The notes under the pieces were generated by a model that saw nothing but the letters and a program-made list of their open reading frames with translations, did no database searches and was not told the DNA's origin. A program made the position numbers and the translations under genes. Source: an uncultured Clostridium sp. (GTDB taxonomy: Bacteria; Bacillota; Clostridia; TANB77; CAG-508). From it: a DNA stretch of 46,374 nucleotides. Positions 35,318 through 43,077 of this stretch are shown here, piece by piece. The stretch lies in NCBI GenBank assembly GCA_900552655.1, contig USAE01000007.1, positions 1 through 46,374 on the forward strand. Reading direction: 5' to 3'. Numbering within the stretch: the stretch's first letter is position 1; each line of letters opens with the position of its first letter.

Positions 35318-35477
35318 GTTGTTAATTTCAAAATATCTAGGATATTTTGAAATGTTACAAATTAAAGATGCAAAAATCATATAGTGATTTTTGTAAACAT
35401 TATAAAACATAAAATATTAATATATATATCTTTTAATGTTACAAATTAAAAATGAAGAAAAGGAGGAGAATCCTATA
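35318..35477 (+). promoter_or_regulatory. rplN-rplX spacer: two strong hairpins and a 20-bp direct repeat
   Basis: A perfect 13-bp hairpin (35325-35353, ATTTCAAAATATC / GATATTTTGAAAT) and a perfect 9-bp hairpin (35371-35393) stand in tandem. No T-tract follows. AATGTTACAAATTAAAGATG at 35351-35370 recurs with one change at 35435-35454, 84 bp later. The stretch from 35410 is extremely AT-rich. It could be a small inserted element, a processing site or a regulatory leader. Confidence 0.5.
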
Positions 35478-35786
35478 ATGAGAATAAAAAAAGGTGATAC
35501 AGTTAAAGTTTTATCTGGAAACGATAAAGGTAAAACAGGAGAAGTATTAGAAGTAATTCCAAAAACAAATAAAATAATTGTTAAAGGAGTTAACATTAGA
35601 AAGAAACATGTAAAACCAAGAAGACAAGGTGAAGAAGGAGGAATTATACCATCTGAATATCCAATACATAGTTGTAAAGTTGGTGTAGTTTGCCCAAAAT
35701 GTGGAAAAGTAACAAGAATTGAATATAAAGTTCAAAAAGATAATAAAGTTCGTGTATGTAAAAAATGTAATGCAGAAATAAAATAA
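35478..35786 (+). CDS. rplX: 50S ribosomal protein L24
   Basis: A 102-residue L24 that starts 50S assembly. The KOW motif KGDTVKVLSGNDKGKTGEVL is N-terminal. The C-terminal part is the cysteine form, with Cys72, Cys75, Cys94 and Cys97 (CPKC ... CKKC), probably binding zinc. The start is the ATG at 35478; an in-frame ATG at 35436 lies upstream of the AAGGAGGAG site and within the direct repeat. Confidence 0.96.
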   Translation: MRIKKGDTVKVLSGNDKGKTGEVLEVIPKTNKIIVKGVNIRKKHVKPRRQGEEGGIIPSEYPIHSCKVGVVCPKCGKVTRIEYKVQKDNKVRVCKKCNAEIK

Positions 35787-35813
35787 GATTAAGAAAGGAG
35801 GATTTGTATCCTA

Positions 35814-36353
35814 ATGGAAAAATTAAGAGAACAATATGAAAAAGAAGTAATTCCAGCAATGATGAAAAAATTCAATTATAAATCAGTAATGGAAGTTCCA
35901 AGATTAGAAAAAGTTGTTATAAATATTGGTCTTGGAGATATTAAAGATAATCCAAAATCATTAGATAATGCTATGAATGATTTATCTATAATTACAGGAC
36001 AAAAACCAATAGTAACAAAAGCAAGAAAGTCAATCGCTGCTTTCAAATTAAGAGAGGGAGTTAATGTTGGATGTAAAGTAACATTAAGAAGAGGAAAAAT
36101 GTATGATTTTGCATACAAATTATTCAATGTTGCTATGCCAAGAATAAGAGATTTTAGAGGAATTTCATCAAATTCTTTCGATGGAAGAGGAAATTTCTCA
36201 ATGGGTGTAAAAGAACAATTAATATTCCCAGAAATAGAATATGATAAAGTAGATAAATTAAGAGGAATGGATATTATTTTTGTTACAACAGCAAAAACTG
36301 ATGAAGAAGGAAAGGAATTATTAAAACTTCTAGGTATGCCATTCAAAAATTAG
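35814..36353 (+). CDS. rplE: 50S ribosomal protein L5
   Basis: A 179-residue L5 that binds 5S rRNA in the central protuberance. PRLEKVVINIGLGD, KARKSIAAFKLREG and NFSMGVKEQLIFPEIEYDK are typical. The ribosome-binding site AAGGAGG overlaps a small AGGAT/ATCCT hairpin just before the ATG, which might damp initiation. Confidence 0.97.
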   Translation: MEKLREQYEKEVIPAMMKKFNYKSVMEVPRLEKVVINIGLGDIKDNPKSLDNAMNDLSIITGQKPIVTKARKSIAAFKLREGVNVGCKVTLRRGKMYDFAYKLFNVAMPRIRDFRGISSNSFDGRGNFSMGVKEQLIFPEIEYDKVDKLRGMDIIFVTTAKTDEEGKELLKLLGMPFKN

Positions 36354-36373
36354 TCCAAAGAAAGGAGATTAAT

Positions 36374-36559
36374 ATGGCTAAAAAATCTTTAAAAGTAAAA
36401 CAACAAAGACCACAAAAATATGCTACTAGAGAATATAATAGATGTAAAATATGTGGAAGACCACATGGATATATTAGAAAATATGGAATTTGCCGTGTTT
36501 GCTTTAGAAACTTAGCACATAAAGGAGAAATCCCAGGTGTTAAAAAGGCAAGCTGGTAG
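36374..36559 (+). CDS. rpsZ: 30S ribosomal protein S14, type Z
   Basis: A 61-residue short S14 with Cys24, Cys27, Cys40 and Cys43, the zinc-binding type common in Gram-positive bacteria. The C-terminus HKGEIPGVKKASW is conserved. The alternative symbol is rpsN. AAGGAG precedes the ATG. Confidence 0.97.
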   Translation: MAKKSLKVKQQRPQKYATREYNRCKICGRPHGYIRKYGICRVCFRNLAHKGEIPGVKKASW

Positions 36560-36584
36560 AAGATAAAAAAGGAGGGAAACTTAA

Positions 36585-36983
36585 GTGAATACTACAGATC
36601 CAATAGCAGATATGTTAACAAGAATTAGAAATGCAAGTGCTGCAAAGCATAAAACAGTTGATATTCCTGCTTCAAAAATGAAAAAATCAATAGCAGATAT
36701 ATTATATAATGAAGGATATATTAAATCTGTTGAAGAAATAGAAAATGATAATCAAGGAATATTAAGAATAGCTTTAAAATATGATGAAAATGGAGCTAAA
36801 GTAATAGCTGGAATAAAAAGAATAAGTAAACCAGGATTAAGAGTATATGCTTCTTCAGAAAAATTACCAAAAGTTTTAAATGGTTTAGGAATAGCATTAA
36901 TTTCTACATCAAAAGGAATAAAAACAGATAGAGAAGCAAGAAAAGAAAATCTTGGTGGAGAAGTTTTAGCATATATTTGGTAA
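36585..36983 (+). CDS. rpsH: 30S ribosomal protein S8
   Basis: A 132-residue S8 that binds helix 21 of 16S rRNA; in E. coli it represses the spc operon. TDPIADMLTRIRNA and KTDREARKENLGGEVLAYIW are diagnostic. The start is GTG at 36585 after AAGGAGGGAAAC. Confidence 0.97.
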   Translation: MNTTDPIADMLTRIRNASAAKHKTVDIPASKMKKSIADILYNEGYIKSVEEIENDNQGILRIALKYDENGAKVIAGIKRISKPGLRVYASSEKLPKVLNGLGIALISTSKGIKTDREARKENLGGEVLAYIW

Positions 36984-37084
36984 TTACTGAAGTTGTGTTA
37001 AGGCTTAGCCTAATACAAATTCAGTATACAATGTAAAGAAAGAACATTGTAATCTTATAAGAACAAGAAGGAGGGAAAACGTAA
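36984..37084 (+). promoter_or_regulatory. rpsH-rplF spacer with two tandem hairpins
   Basis: A hairpin of about 17 bp spans 36986-37025 (ACTGAA/TTCAGT, TTGTGTTA/TAATACAA, GGC/GCC), and an 8-bp one, TACAATGT/ACATTGTA, spans 37027-37051. Neither has a T-tract, so they are unlikely to be terminators. mRNA processing or an S8-type regulatory site are possibilities. Confidence 0.45.
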
Positions 37085-37624
37085 ATGTCAAGAATAGGAA
37101 ATGCACCTGTTACAATACCAGAAGGTGTTGAAGTAAAATTAGATGGAAATCATCTAACTGTAAAAGGTCCAAAAGGAACATTAGAAAGAGATATCCATAA
37201 AAATATAACAGTTACAATAGAAGATAATTTAGTTAAAGTAACAAGACCAGACGATGCAAACTTTAATAAAGGTTTACATGGTTTAACAAGAACTTTAATT
37301 AAAAACATGATAGAAGGAGTTAACAACGAATTTACAAGAAAATTACAAATTAATGGTGTAGGTTATAGAGTACAAAAACAAGGAAATAATTTAAACTTAA
37401 TTTTAGGTTATTCACACCCAGTAGTATTCGAAGCTCCAGAAGGAATCACATTTGACGTTCCAGATGCAAATACTATAATTGTAAAAGGAATTGACAAAGA
37501 ATTAGTAGGTCAAACAGCTGCTGTTATAAGAGCTAAAAGAGCACCAGAAGTTTATGGTGGAAAAGGTATTAAATACGATTATGAAGTTATTAGACGTAAA
37601 GAAGGTAAAGCTGGTAAAAAATAG
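37085..37624 (+). CDS. rplF: 50S ribosomal protein L6
   Basis: A 179-residue L6 with two similar domains, next to the sarcin-ricin loop. MSRIGNAPVTIPEGVEV opens it; GVGYRVQKQGNNLNLILGYS and APEVYGGKGIKYDYE close it. Length is standard. GAAGGAGGG precedes the ATG. Confidence 0.98.
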   Translation: MSRIGNAPVTIPEGVEVKLDGNHLTVKGPKGTLERDIHKNITVTIEDNLVKVTRPDDANFNKGLHGLTRTLIKNMIEGVNNEFTRKLQINGVGYRVQKQGNNLNLILGYSHPVVFEAPEGITFDVPDANTIIVKGIDKELVGQTAAVIRAKRAPEVYGGKGIKYDYEVIRRKEGKAGKK

Positions 37625-37653
37625 ACTTTAGTTTATAGAAAGGAGAGAGCAAA

Positions 37654-38013
37654 GTGATTACAAAAACAAATAGAAAAATGGAAAGAGTAAGAAGACATGC
37701 TCGTGTTCGTACAAAAATAAGTGGAACTGCTGAACGTCCAAGATTATGTGTATATAGAAGTAATACAAACTTATATGTACAAGTAATTGATGATGTTGCA
37801 GGAAATACATTAGTTTCAGCTTCTACATTAGATAAAGAAGTTAAAACTAAATATGCAAATAAAGAAGCAGCAAAAGAAGTTGGAGCACTTATAGCAAAAA
37901 GAGCATTAGAAAAAAATATTAAAGATGTTGTTTTTGATAGAGGTGGATATATCTATCATGGAGTTGTTAAAGAATTAGCAGAAGCTGCAAGAAATGGTGG
38001 ATTAAACTTCTAA
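37654..38013 (+). CDS. rplR: 50S ribosomal protein L18
   Basis: A 119-residue L18 that binds 5S rRNA. RVRRHARVRTKISGTAERPR and FDRGGYIYHGVVKELAEAAR are typical. The start is GTG at 37654, eight nt after AAAGGAGAG; the next ATG (37678) would remove conserved basic residues. Confidence 0.95.
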   Translation: MITKTNRKMERVRRHARVRTKISGTAERPRLCVYRSNTNLYVQVIDDVAGNTLVSASTLDKEVKTKYANKEAAKEVGALIAKRALEKNIKDVVFDRGGYIYHGVVKELAEAARNGGLNF

Positions 38014-38084
38014 TATTTAGAATTAATGAGAAAACTTTTAAATATATAATGTATATTCAAAAAGAAAAGGAGGAAAGAAAACCA

Positions 38085-38576
38085 ATGCAAGAAGAAAATG
38101 CAGTTGAATTAAAAGAGAAAGTTGTTGCAATAAACAGAGTTGCTAAAGTTGTTAAAGGTGGTAGAACTTTTAGATTTAGTGCTTTAGTAGTTGTTGGTGA
38201 CGAAAACGGACACGTTGGTGTTGGAAATGGAAAGGCAGCAGAAGTACCTGATGCAATAAAAAAAGCAATAGATGATGCTAGAAAAAATTTAATAGAAGTA
38301 CCAGTAGTTGGAACAACAATCCCTCACGAATTTATTGGAAAATTCGGAAGTGCAAGAGTAATGTTAAAACCAGCTGTAGAAGGTTCTGGAGTTATTGCAG
38401 GAGGAAGTGCAAGAGCTGTATTAGAATTAGCTGGATATAAAGATATAAAAACTAAAGTTCTTGGTACAAATAATCCAAGAAACGTTGTATATGCAACAAT
38501 GAACGGATTAGAAAACATGAGAACAGTAGAACAAATTGCTAAAAAAAGAGGAAAAAAAGTTTCTGAGATATTATAA
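38085..38576 (+). CDS. rpsE: 30S ribosomal protein S5
   Basis: A 163-residue S5 that helps decoding fidelity and mRNA unwinding. KVVKGGRTFRFSALVVVGDE and the C-terminal AGYKDIKTKVLGTNNPRN are diagnostic. The start is the ATG at 38085 after AAGGAGGAAAG; an ATG at 38049 lies before that site. rpmD, which normally follows, is missing. Confidence 0.97.
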   Translation: MQEENAVELKEKVVAINRVAKVVKGGRTFRFSALVVVGDENGHVGVGNGKAAEVPDAIKKAIDDARKNLIEVPVVGTTIPHEFIGKFGSARVMLKPAVEGSGVIAGGSARAVLELAGYKDIKTKVLGTNNPRNVVYATMNGLENMRTVEQIAKKRGKKVSEIL

Positions 38577-38613
38577 TAATATTATCAAATTTTAAGGAGG
38601 TGCAATTTAAGAA

Positions 38614-39048
38614 ATGCAATTAGGAGAATTACAACCATCAAGTGTTAAAACTACTAGAAAAAGATTAGGTCGTGGAATTGGTTCTGGTCTTGGTAAAACA
38701 TCAGGAAAAGGACATAAAGGACAAAAAGCTAGATCTGGTGGAGGAGTAAGAAGAGGATTTGAAGGAGGTCAAACACCTTTATATAGAAGACTTCCAAAAA
38801 GAGGATTCAAAAACATTCATGCTAAAAACTATACAGAAGTAACTTTAACAATGTTAAATAAGAGCGAAGCTACAGAAGTTACAGCAGAAAGCTTATTAGC
38901 AGAAGGAATTATCGGAAAAATAAATGATGGAATAGTAGTATTAGCTACAGGAAAACTAGATAAAAAATTAACTGTTAAAGCAAAAAGATTTACAAAAGCA
39001 GCTGCTGAAAAAATAGAAGCAGCAGGAGGAAAGATTGAGGTGATTTAG
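38614..39048 (+). CDS. rplO: 50S ribosomal protein L15
   Basis: A 144-residue L15. The glycine-rich basic N-terminus RLGRGIGSGLGKTSGKGHKG and RRGFEGGQTPLYRRLPKRGF are diagnostic. The spacing from AAGGAGGTG to the ATG is long (about 13 nt). It begins 37 nt after rpsE, too close for an L30 gene between them. Its stop abuts the secY start. Confidence 0.97.
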   Translation: MQLGELQPSSVKTTRKRLGRGIGSGLGKTSGKGHKGQKARSGGGVRRGFEGGQTPLYRRLPKRGFKNIHAKNYTEVTLTMLNKSEATEVTAESLLAEGIIGKINDGIVVLATGKLDKKLTVKAKRFTKAAAEKIEAAGGKIEVI

Positions 39049-40377
39049 TTGTTTAAAACTATAAAAAATGCATTAAAGACACCTGAAGTAAGAAAAAGAT
39101 TATTATATACATTAGTGTTAATTATAGTATTTAGATTAGGATGTTTTATAACTGTTCCAGGTGTAGACTTGGTACAAATACAAAATGCCATGGAATCATC
39201 AGGAAATGGTCTTACTGGCCTAATAGATATAATTTCTGGAGGAGCGTTTTCTAGATTTTCAATATTTGCAATGTCAGTAACACCATATATTACAGCTTCA
39301 ATTGTTATACAATTATTAACAATGATAATACCTTCATTAGAAAGATTAGCTAAAGAAGGTGGAGAAGTTGGTAGACAAAAAGTAGATAAATATACAAAAG
39401 CACTTTCAATAGTACTTGCACTTGCAGAAGGAATAGGCTTATATTTATCTTACCAATCACAAGGAATATTCGTAGATTCAGGAATATTATCTGGAGTATT
39501 GGTTGTAACAGGTCTTATGGCTGGTACAGCATTACTTATGTGGCTTGGTGAACAAATTACTAATAAAGGAATTGGAAATGGAGTTTCAATGATTATATTT
39601 ATTGGTATAGTTTCAAGATTACCAAGTGCAATAAGCTCAATTTGGTCTTTAATAATGCCACAATCTGGATTTAGTACAACAGGATTATTAATGGCTTTAG
39701 CTATAGTAATAGGAGCTCTAATTTTAGTTACTGCGGTTGTATTTATACAACAAGCAGAAAGAAGAATTCCTGTTCAATATGCTAAAAGAGTTGTTGGAAG
39801 AAAAATGATGGGAGCACAAAATACATATATACCATTAAAAATTGCTATGGCTGGTGTTATGCCAATCATATTTGCTTCATCATTTATGACTTTCCCAGCA
39901 ATGATTATACAGATATTTGACCCAAGCATTGCAACACATCCAGGTTTCTGGAATGTAATATATAATTTTTCAATAGCTACTTCAAGTTCAGATGTAGCAA
40001 TTGGATATACTATAGCAAACGCAATAGTTTACTTATTATTAATAGTAGGGTTTACATTTTTCTATATATATGCCACATTTAACCCAGCAGAGGTTTCAGC
40101 AAATATTAAGAAAAATGGTGGATTTATACCAGGAATTAGAGCTGGAAAACCAACTACAGAATATTTATCATCAGTATTAACAAAGTTAACTTTGTTTGGA
40201 GGTTTATTTTTAGCACTTATAGCTATACTTCCAATGTTTATGAGATTCTTACCAGAAGGATTAAATGTAGCATTTGGAGGAACATCTATACTTATTATAG
40301 TTGGTGTTGCATTAGAAACAGTTCAACAATTAGAATCACAATTAGTAATGAAACATTACAAGGGATTCTTAGAATAA
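39049..40377 (+). CDS. secY: Protein translocase subunit SecY
   Basis: A 442-residue channel subunit of the Sec translocon with ten transmembrane helices. Conserved parts are RLGCFITVPGVDL, FSIFAMSVTPYITASIVIQL (plug and helix 2) and the cytoplasmic loop QQAERRIPVQYAKR. The start is TTG at 39049 immediately after the rplO stop; the AGGTGATT inside rplO serves as its ribosome-binding site. It works with SecE, encoded earlier in this window. Confidence 0.97.
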   Translation: MFKTIKNALKTPEVRKRLLYTLVLIIVFRLGCFITVPGVDLVQIQNAMESSGNGLTGLIDIISGGAFSRFSIFAMSVTPYITASIVIQLLTMIIPSLERLAKEGGEVGRQKVDKYTKALSIVLALAEGIGLYLSYQSQGIFVDSGILSGVLVVTGLMAGTALLMWLGEQITNKGIGNGVSMIIFIGIVSRLPSAISSIWSLIMPQSGFSTTGLLMALAIVIGALILVTAVVFIQQAERRIPVQYAKRVVGRKMMGAQNTYIPLKIAMAGVMPIIFASSFMTFPAMIIQIFDPSIATHPGFWNVIYNFSIATSSSDVAIGYTIANAIVYLLLIVGFTFFYIYATFNPAEVSANIKKNGGFIPGIRAGKPTTEYLSSVLTKLTLFGGLFLALIAILPMFMRFLPEGLNVAFGGTSILIIVGVALETVQQLESQLVMKHYKGFLE

Positions 40378-40530
40378 AATTTATTGTATCAGGGTACGAC
40401 TTGAAGATTGCATAAAGTCGTGCCCATGCAATTAAATTATAATTACTTATCAATTGTTATTTTTTAAATATATATTTGTGGTATATATTTAAAAAATAAT
40501 ATTTGCATAAGAAAAGATAGGAGGAAAATA
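40378..40530 (+). promoter_or_regulatory. secY-adk spacer with an 18-bp AT palindrome
   Basis: A first hairpin pairs GGGTACGACTT with AAGTCGTGCCC (11 bp, one G-U). A second is a perfect 18-bp stem at 40457-40474 and 40482-40499 with loop TTTGTGG, almost entirely A and T. Neither has a clean T-tract afterwards. It may be a processing point or weak terminator between the secY and adk parts of the spc operon. Confidence 0.5.
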
Positions 40531-41196
40531 ATGAATATTGTTTTATTAGGTGGACCTGGTAGTGGAAAAGGAACAGTATCAAATTTATTAGAAAAAACAC
40601 AAAACATAGGACACATTGCAACAGGTGATATGTTTAGAGAAGAAATAAAAAATGAAACAGAATTAGGAAAAAAAGCACAAGAATATATGAATAAAGGAAA
40701 CTTAGTGCCAGATGAAATAACTATAAATATGTTAAAGGGAAAAGTTAATGAATTAAAAAATGGTTCTGGTGTAGTATTCGATGGATTCCCAAGAAATAAA
40801 AAGCAAGCAGAAGCATTAGAAAAAATGTTAGAAGAGCAAAACGAAAAAGTAGATTTAGTACTATTTTTAGATATACCAGATGAAGACATTATATATAGAA
40901 CAGTAAAAAGAAGAATTTGTTCAAATAAAGAATGTGGTGCGATTTATAATCTAGAATATAAGAAACCAAAAGTAGAAGATGTATGCGATATTTGTGGAAA
41001 CAAATTAATACAAAGAAAAGATGATAATGAGGAAACAATAACAGAAAGATTAAAGGTATATCATGAACAATCTAAAGAACTTATAGAATACTATGAAGAA
41101 AAAGGATTGTTATATAGAGTAAAATTACATGCTAATGTAAACATAACAGAAGAAATGGTATCAGAATGGCTAAAAAATTATAGTGAAAATAGATAA
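40531..41196 (+). CDS. adk: Adenylate kinase
   Basis: A 221-residue enzyme that interconverts ATP plus AMP and two ADP. The P-loop GGPGSGKGT is at residues 7-15, the AMP site includes ATGDMFREEI and FDGFPRNKKQA, and the LID domain is the zinc type with Cys130, Cys135, Cys152 and Cys155. Length is normal for zinc-LID forms. Its place after secY is standard. Confidence 0.97.
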   Translation: MNIVLLGGPGSGKGTVSNLLEKTQNIGHIATGDMFREEIKNETELGKKAQEYMNKGNLVPDEITINMLKGKVNELKNGSGVVFDGFPRNKKQAEALEKMLEEQNEKVDLVLFLDIPDEDIIYRTVKRRICSNKECGAIYNLEYKKPKVEDVCDICGNKLIQRKDDNEETITERLKVYHEQSKELIEYYEEKGLLYRVKLHANVNITEEMVSEWLKNYSENR

Positions 41197-41209
41197 GGAA
41201 GTAATATAA

Positions 41210-41980
41210 ATGATATATATAAAATCTGCCAAAGAAATAGAAAAAATGAAAGAAGCTTGCAGAGTTGCTTTTCTTGCACAAAAAGCAGTAGAAGAAGCAA
41301 TAAGACCAGGAGTTACAACATATGAATTAGATAAAATTGCAGAAGAAACAATGAGAAAAAATGGTGCAATTCCAGCAGAAAAAGGATACCCAAGTGGAGT
41401 AGATGGAATTCCAGATTTTCCCGCGAGTATTTGTAGTTCTGTAAATGATGTTGTAATTCATGGTATCCCTTCAAAAAGAGAGATTCTAAAAGAAGGAGAT
41501 ATTGTAAGTGTAGACTTAGTTGCTTATAAAGATGGATTTAATGGAGATTGTGCTAGAACATATGCAGTAGGAAAAATAGACAAAGCAAGCCAAAAATTAA
41601 TAGATATTACAAAGCAAGCTTTTTTTGAAGGTATAAAATATGCAAAAAAAGGAAATAGATTGGGAGATGTTTCTCATGCGATAGGAGAATTTGTTGCTAA
41701 AAATGGTTTTTCAGTAGTAAGAGAATTCCAAGGACATGGAATTGGAAGAGAAATGCACGAAGATCCAGGTATACCAAATTATGGAAAAGCTGGAAGAGGA
41801 CCTAGATTAGAACCAGGAATGACATTAGCAATAGAACCTATGGTAATAGCAGGAAAACCAAACATATTAGAATTAGATGATGGTTGGGGAATTATAACAG
41901 AAGATGGAACAAGAGCTGCACATTATGAAAATACAATATTAATTACAGAAAAAGAGCCAAAAATCTTGACTTTGCTGTAA
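41210..41980 (+). CDS. map: Methionine aminopeptidase, type I
   Basis: A 256-residue metalloprotease that removes the initiator methionine. Metal ligands are recognisable in SVDLVAYKDGFNGDCARTY (two Asp), FQGHGIGREMHEDP (His), LAIEPMV (Glu) and EDGTRAAHYENT (Glu). It lacks the N-terminal zinc-finger extension. It starts 13 nt after adk. A promoter for infA overlaps its 3' end. Confidence 0.96.
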   Translation: MIYIKSAKEIEKMKEACRVAFLAQKAVEEAIRPGVTTYELDKIAEETMRKNGAIPAEKGYPSGVDGIPDFPASICSSVNDVVIHGIPSKREILKEGDIVSVDLVAYKDGFNGDCARTYAVGKIDKASQKLIDITKQAFFEGIKYAKKGNRLGDVSHAIGEFVAKNGFSVVREFQGHGIGREMHEDPGIPNYGKAGRGPRLEPGMTLAIEPMVIAGKPNILELDDGWGIITEDGTRAAHYENTILITEKEPKILTLL

Positions 41981-41994
41981 AAATATTGTATACT
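41966..41994 (+). promoter_or_regulatory. Internal promoter ahead of infA
   Basis: TTGACT at 41966-41971, 17-bp spacer, TATACT at 41989-41994. The -35 box is inside the map coding region and the stop codon is in the spacer. It would drive infA, rpmJ and the alpha-operon genes independently of the S10 promoter. Confidence 0.75.
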
Positions 41995-42047
41995 ATATTA
42001 GCTATTTATAGTTAATTAATGTTTAAATTATTCAGGAGGGAATAAAT

Positions 42048-42266
42048 TTGGCAAAAGAAGATGTAATAGAAGTAGAGGGAGTTGTTGTAGAAACACTACC
42101 AAATACTAATTTTAAAGTAGAACTTGAAAATGGGCACCAAATATTAGCACATATTTCAGGAAAGCTTAGAATGAACTATATAAAAATATTACCAGGTGAT
42201 AAAGTAAAAGTAGAATTATCACCATATGATTTAAATAGAGGTAGAATAACATGGAGAGCTAAATAA
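42048..42266 (+). CDS. infA: Translation initiation factor IF-1
   Basis: A 72-residue OB-fold factor that occupies the A site of the 30S subunit during initiation. MAKEDVIEVEGVVVETLPN and ISGKLRMNYIKILPGDKV are typical. The start is TTG at 42048 after CAGGAGGGAA. Length is exactly standard. Confidence 0.97.
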   Translation: MAKEDVIEVEGVVVETLPNTNFKVELENGHQILAHISGKLRMNYIKILPGDKVKVELSPYDLNRGRITWRAK

Positions 42267-42395
42267 TCCTATTTATTAGGCTATGAAGTGTGAAATGAGA
42301 TGTGCATTATAATAAAATATAATAGTACATTTGATTTCACGCTTCATAATTGCTCAGCAAATGTATAAAATGAGTAATAACAGGAGGTGTATCAA
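42267..42395 (+). promoter_or_regulatory. infA-rpmJ spacer with a long hairpin
   Basis: A 15-bp stem, TATGAAGTGTGAAAT (42282-42296) with ATTTCACGCTTCATA (42334-42348), carries one G-U. It encloses a second AT-rich stem (ATTATA/TATAAT and ATGT/ACAT). No T-tract follows. The rpmJ site CAGGAGGTG comes 33 nt later. Confidence 0.45.
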
Positions 42396-42509
42396 ATGAA
42401 AGTTAGAGCATCAGTAAAACCTATATGCCCAAAGTGCAAGGTTATTAAAAGAAAAGGTGTTGTTAGAGTTATTTGTGAAAACCCTAAACACAAACAAAGA
42501 CAAGGATAA
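42396..42509 (+). CDS. rpmJ: 50S ribosomal protein L36
   Basis: A 37-residue L36, the smallest ribosomal protein. Zinc ligands Cys11, Cys14, Cys27 and His32 are all present, so it is the zinc form. CAGGAGGTGTATCAA precedes the ATG. It is in its standard place between infA and rpsM. Confidence 0.97.
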   Translation: MKVRASVKPICPKCKVIKRKGVVRVICENPKHKQRQG

Positions 42510-42664
42510 TTAAGTAAAACTTAAAAATAATTGTTTTTACAATTATTAATCCTATGGTATAAGCACAAAAATGGTAGCGGCTGAAGAGAATGTCTCTTTA
42601 TCAAATTTGTGTTCATATATAAATCTTAATACATAAAAAACAAAAAATTTGGAGGTGCAATTTT
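42510..42664 (+). promoter_or_regulatory. Structured rpmJ-rpsM spacer (possible alpha-operon leader)
   Basis: The 155-nt gap has AATAATTG/CAATTATT, then a larger element in which GCACAAA (from about 42563) can pair TTTGTGT (from about 42606) around AGAG/CTCT (42595-42598 with 42604-42607 is too close, so these are alternatives). In E. coli S4 represses this operon at the rpsM start. Whether this is an S4 target is unknown. No terminator T-tract is visible. Confidence 0.35.
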
Positions 42665-43033
42665 ATGGCTCGTATATCAGGAATAGATTTACCAAGAGAA
42701 AAAAGAGTAGAAGTTGGATTAACATACATTTATGGAATTGGTCTTTCAACATCACAAAAATTATTAAAAGAAGCAGAGGTAAATCCAGATACTAGAGTAA
42801 AAGATTTAACAGAAGAACAAGTACAAGCAATTAGAAAAGCAATTGACGCAAATCACCTACTATTAGAAGGAGATTTAAGAAGAGAAGTTGCATTAAACAT
42901 TAAAAGACTTACAGAAATAGGATGTTATAGAGGATTAAGACATAGAAGAGGTCTTCCAGTAAGAGGACAAAGAACTAAAACTAATGCTCGTACAAGAAAA
43001 GGTCCTAGAAAATTAGTAAGCAAAAAGAAATAA
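42665..43033 (+). CDS. rpsM: 30S ribosomal protein S13
   Basis: A 122-residue S13 of the 30S head that contacts the P-site tRNA and L5. ARISGIDLPREKRVEVGLTY, YIYGIGLSTSQKLL and the basic tail with RHRRGLPVRGQRTKTNARTR are diagnostic. GGAGGTG precedes the ATG. It is the first gene of the alpha operon. Confidence 0.98.
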   Translation: MARISGIDLPREKRVEVGLTYIYGIGLSTSQKLLKEAEVNPDTRVKDLTEEQVQAIRKAIDANHLLLEGDLRREVALNIKRLTEIGCYRGLRHRRGLPVRGQRTKTNARTRKGPRKLVSKKK

Positions 43034-43077
43034 TTTTTAGGCTCGTAAGAGTATAAAAAAGGGAGGTAAGCTAGAAG

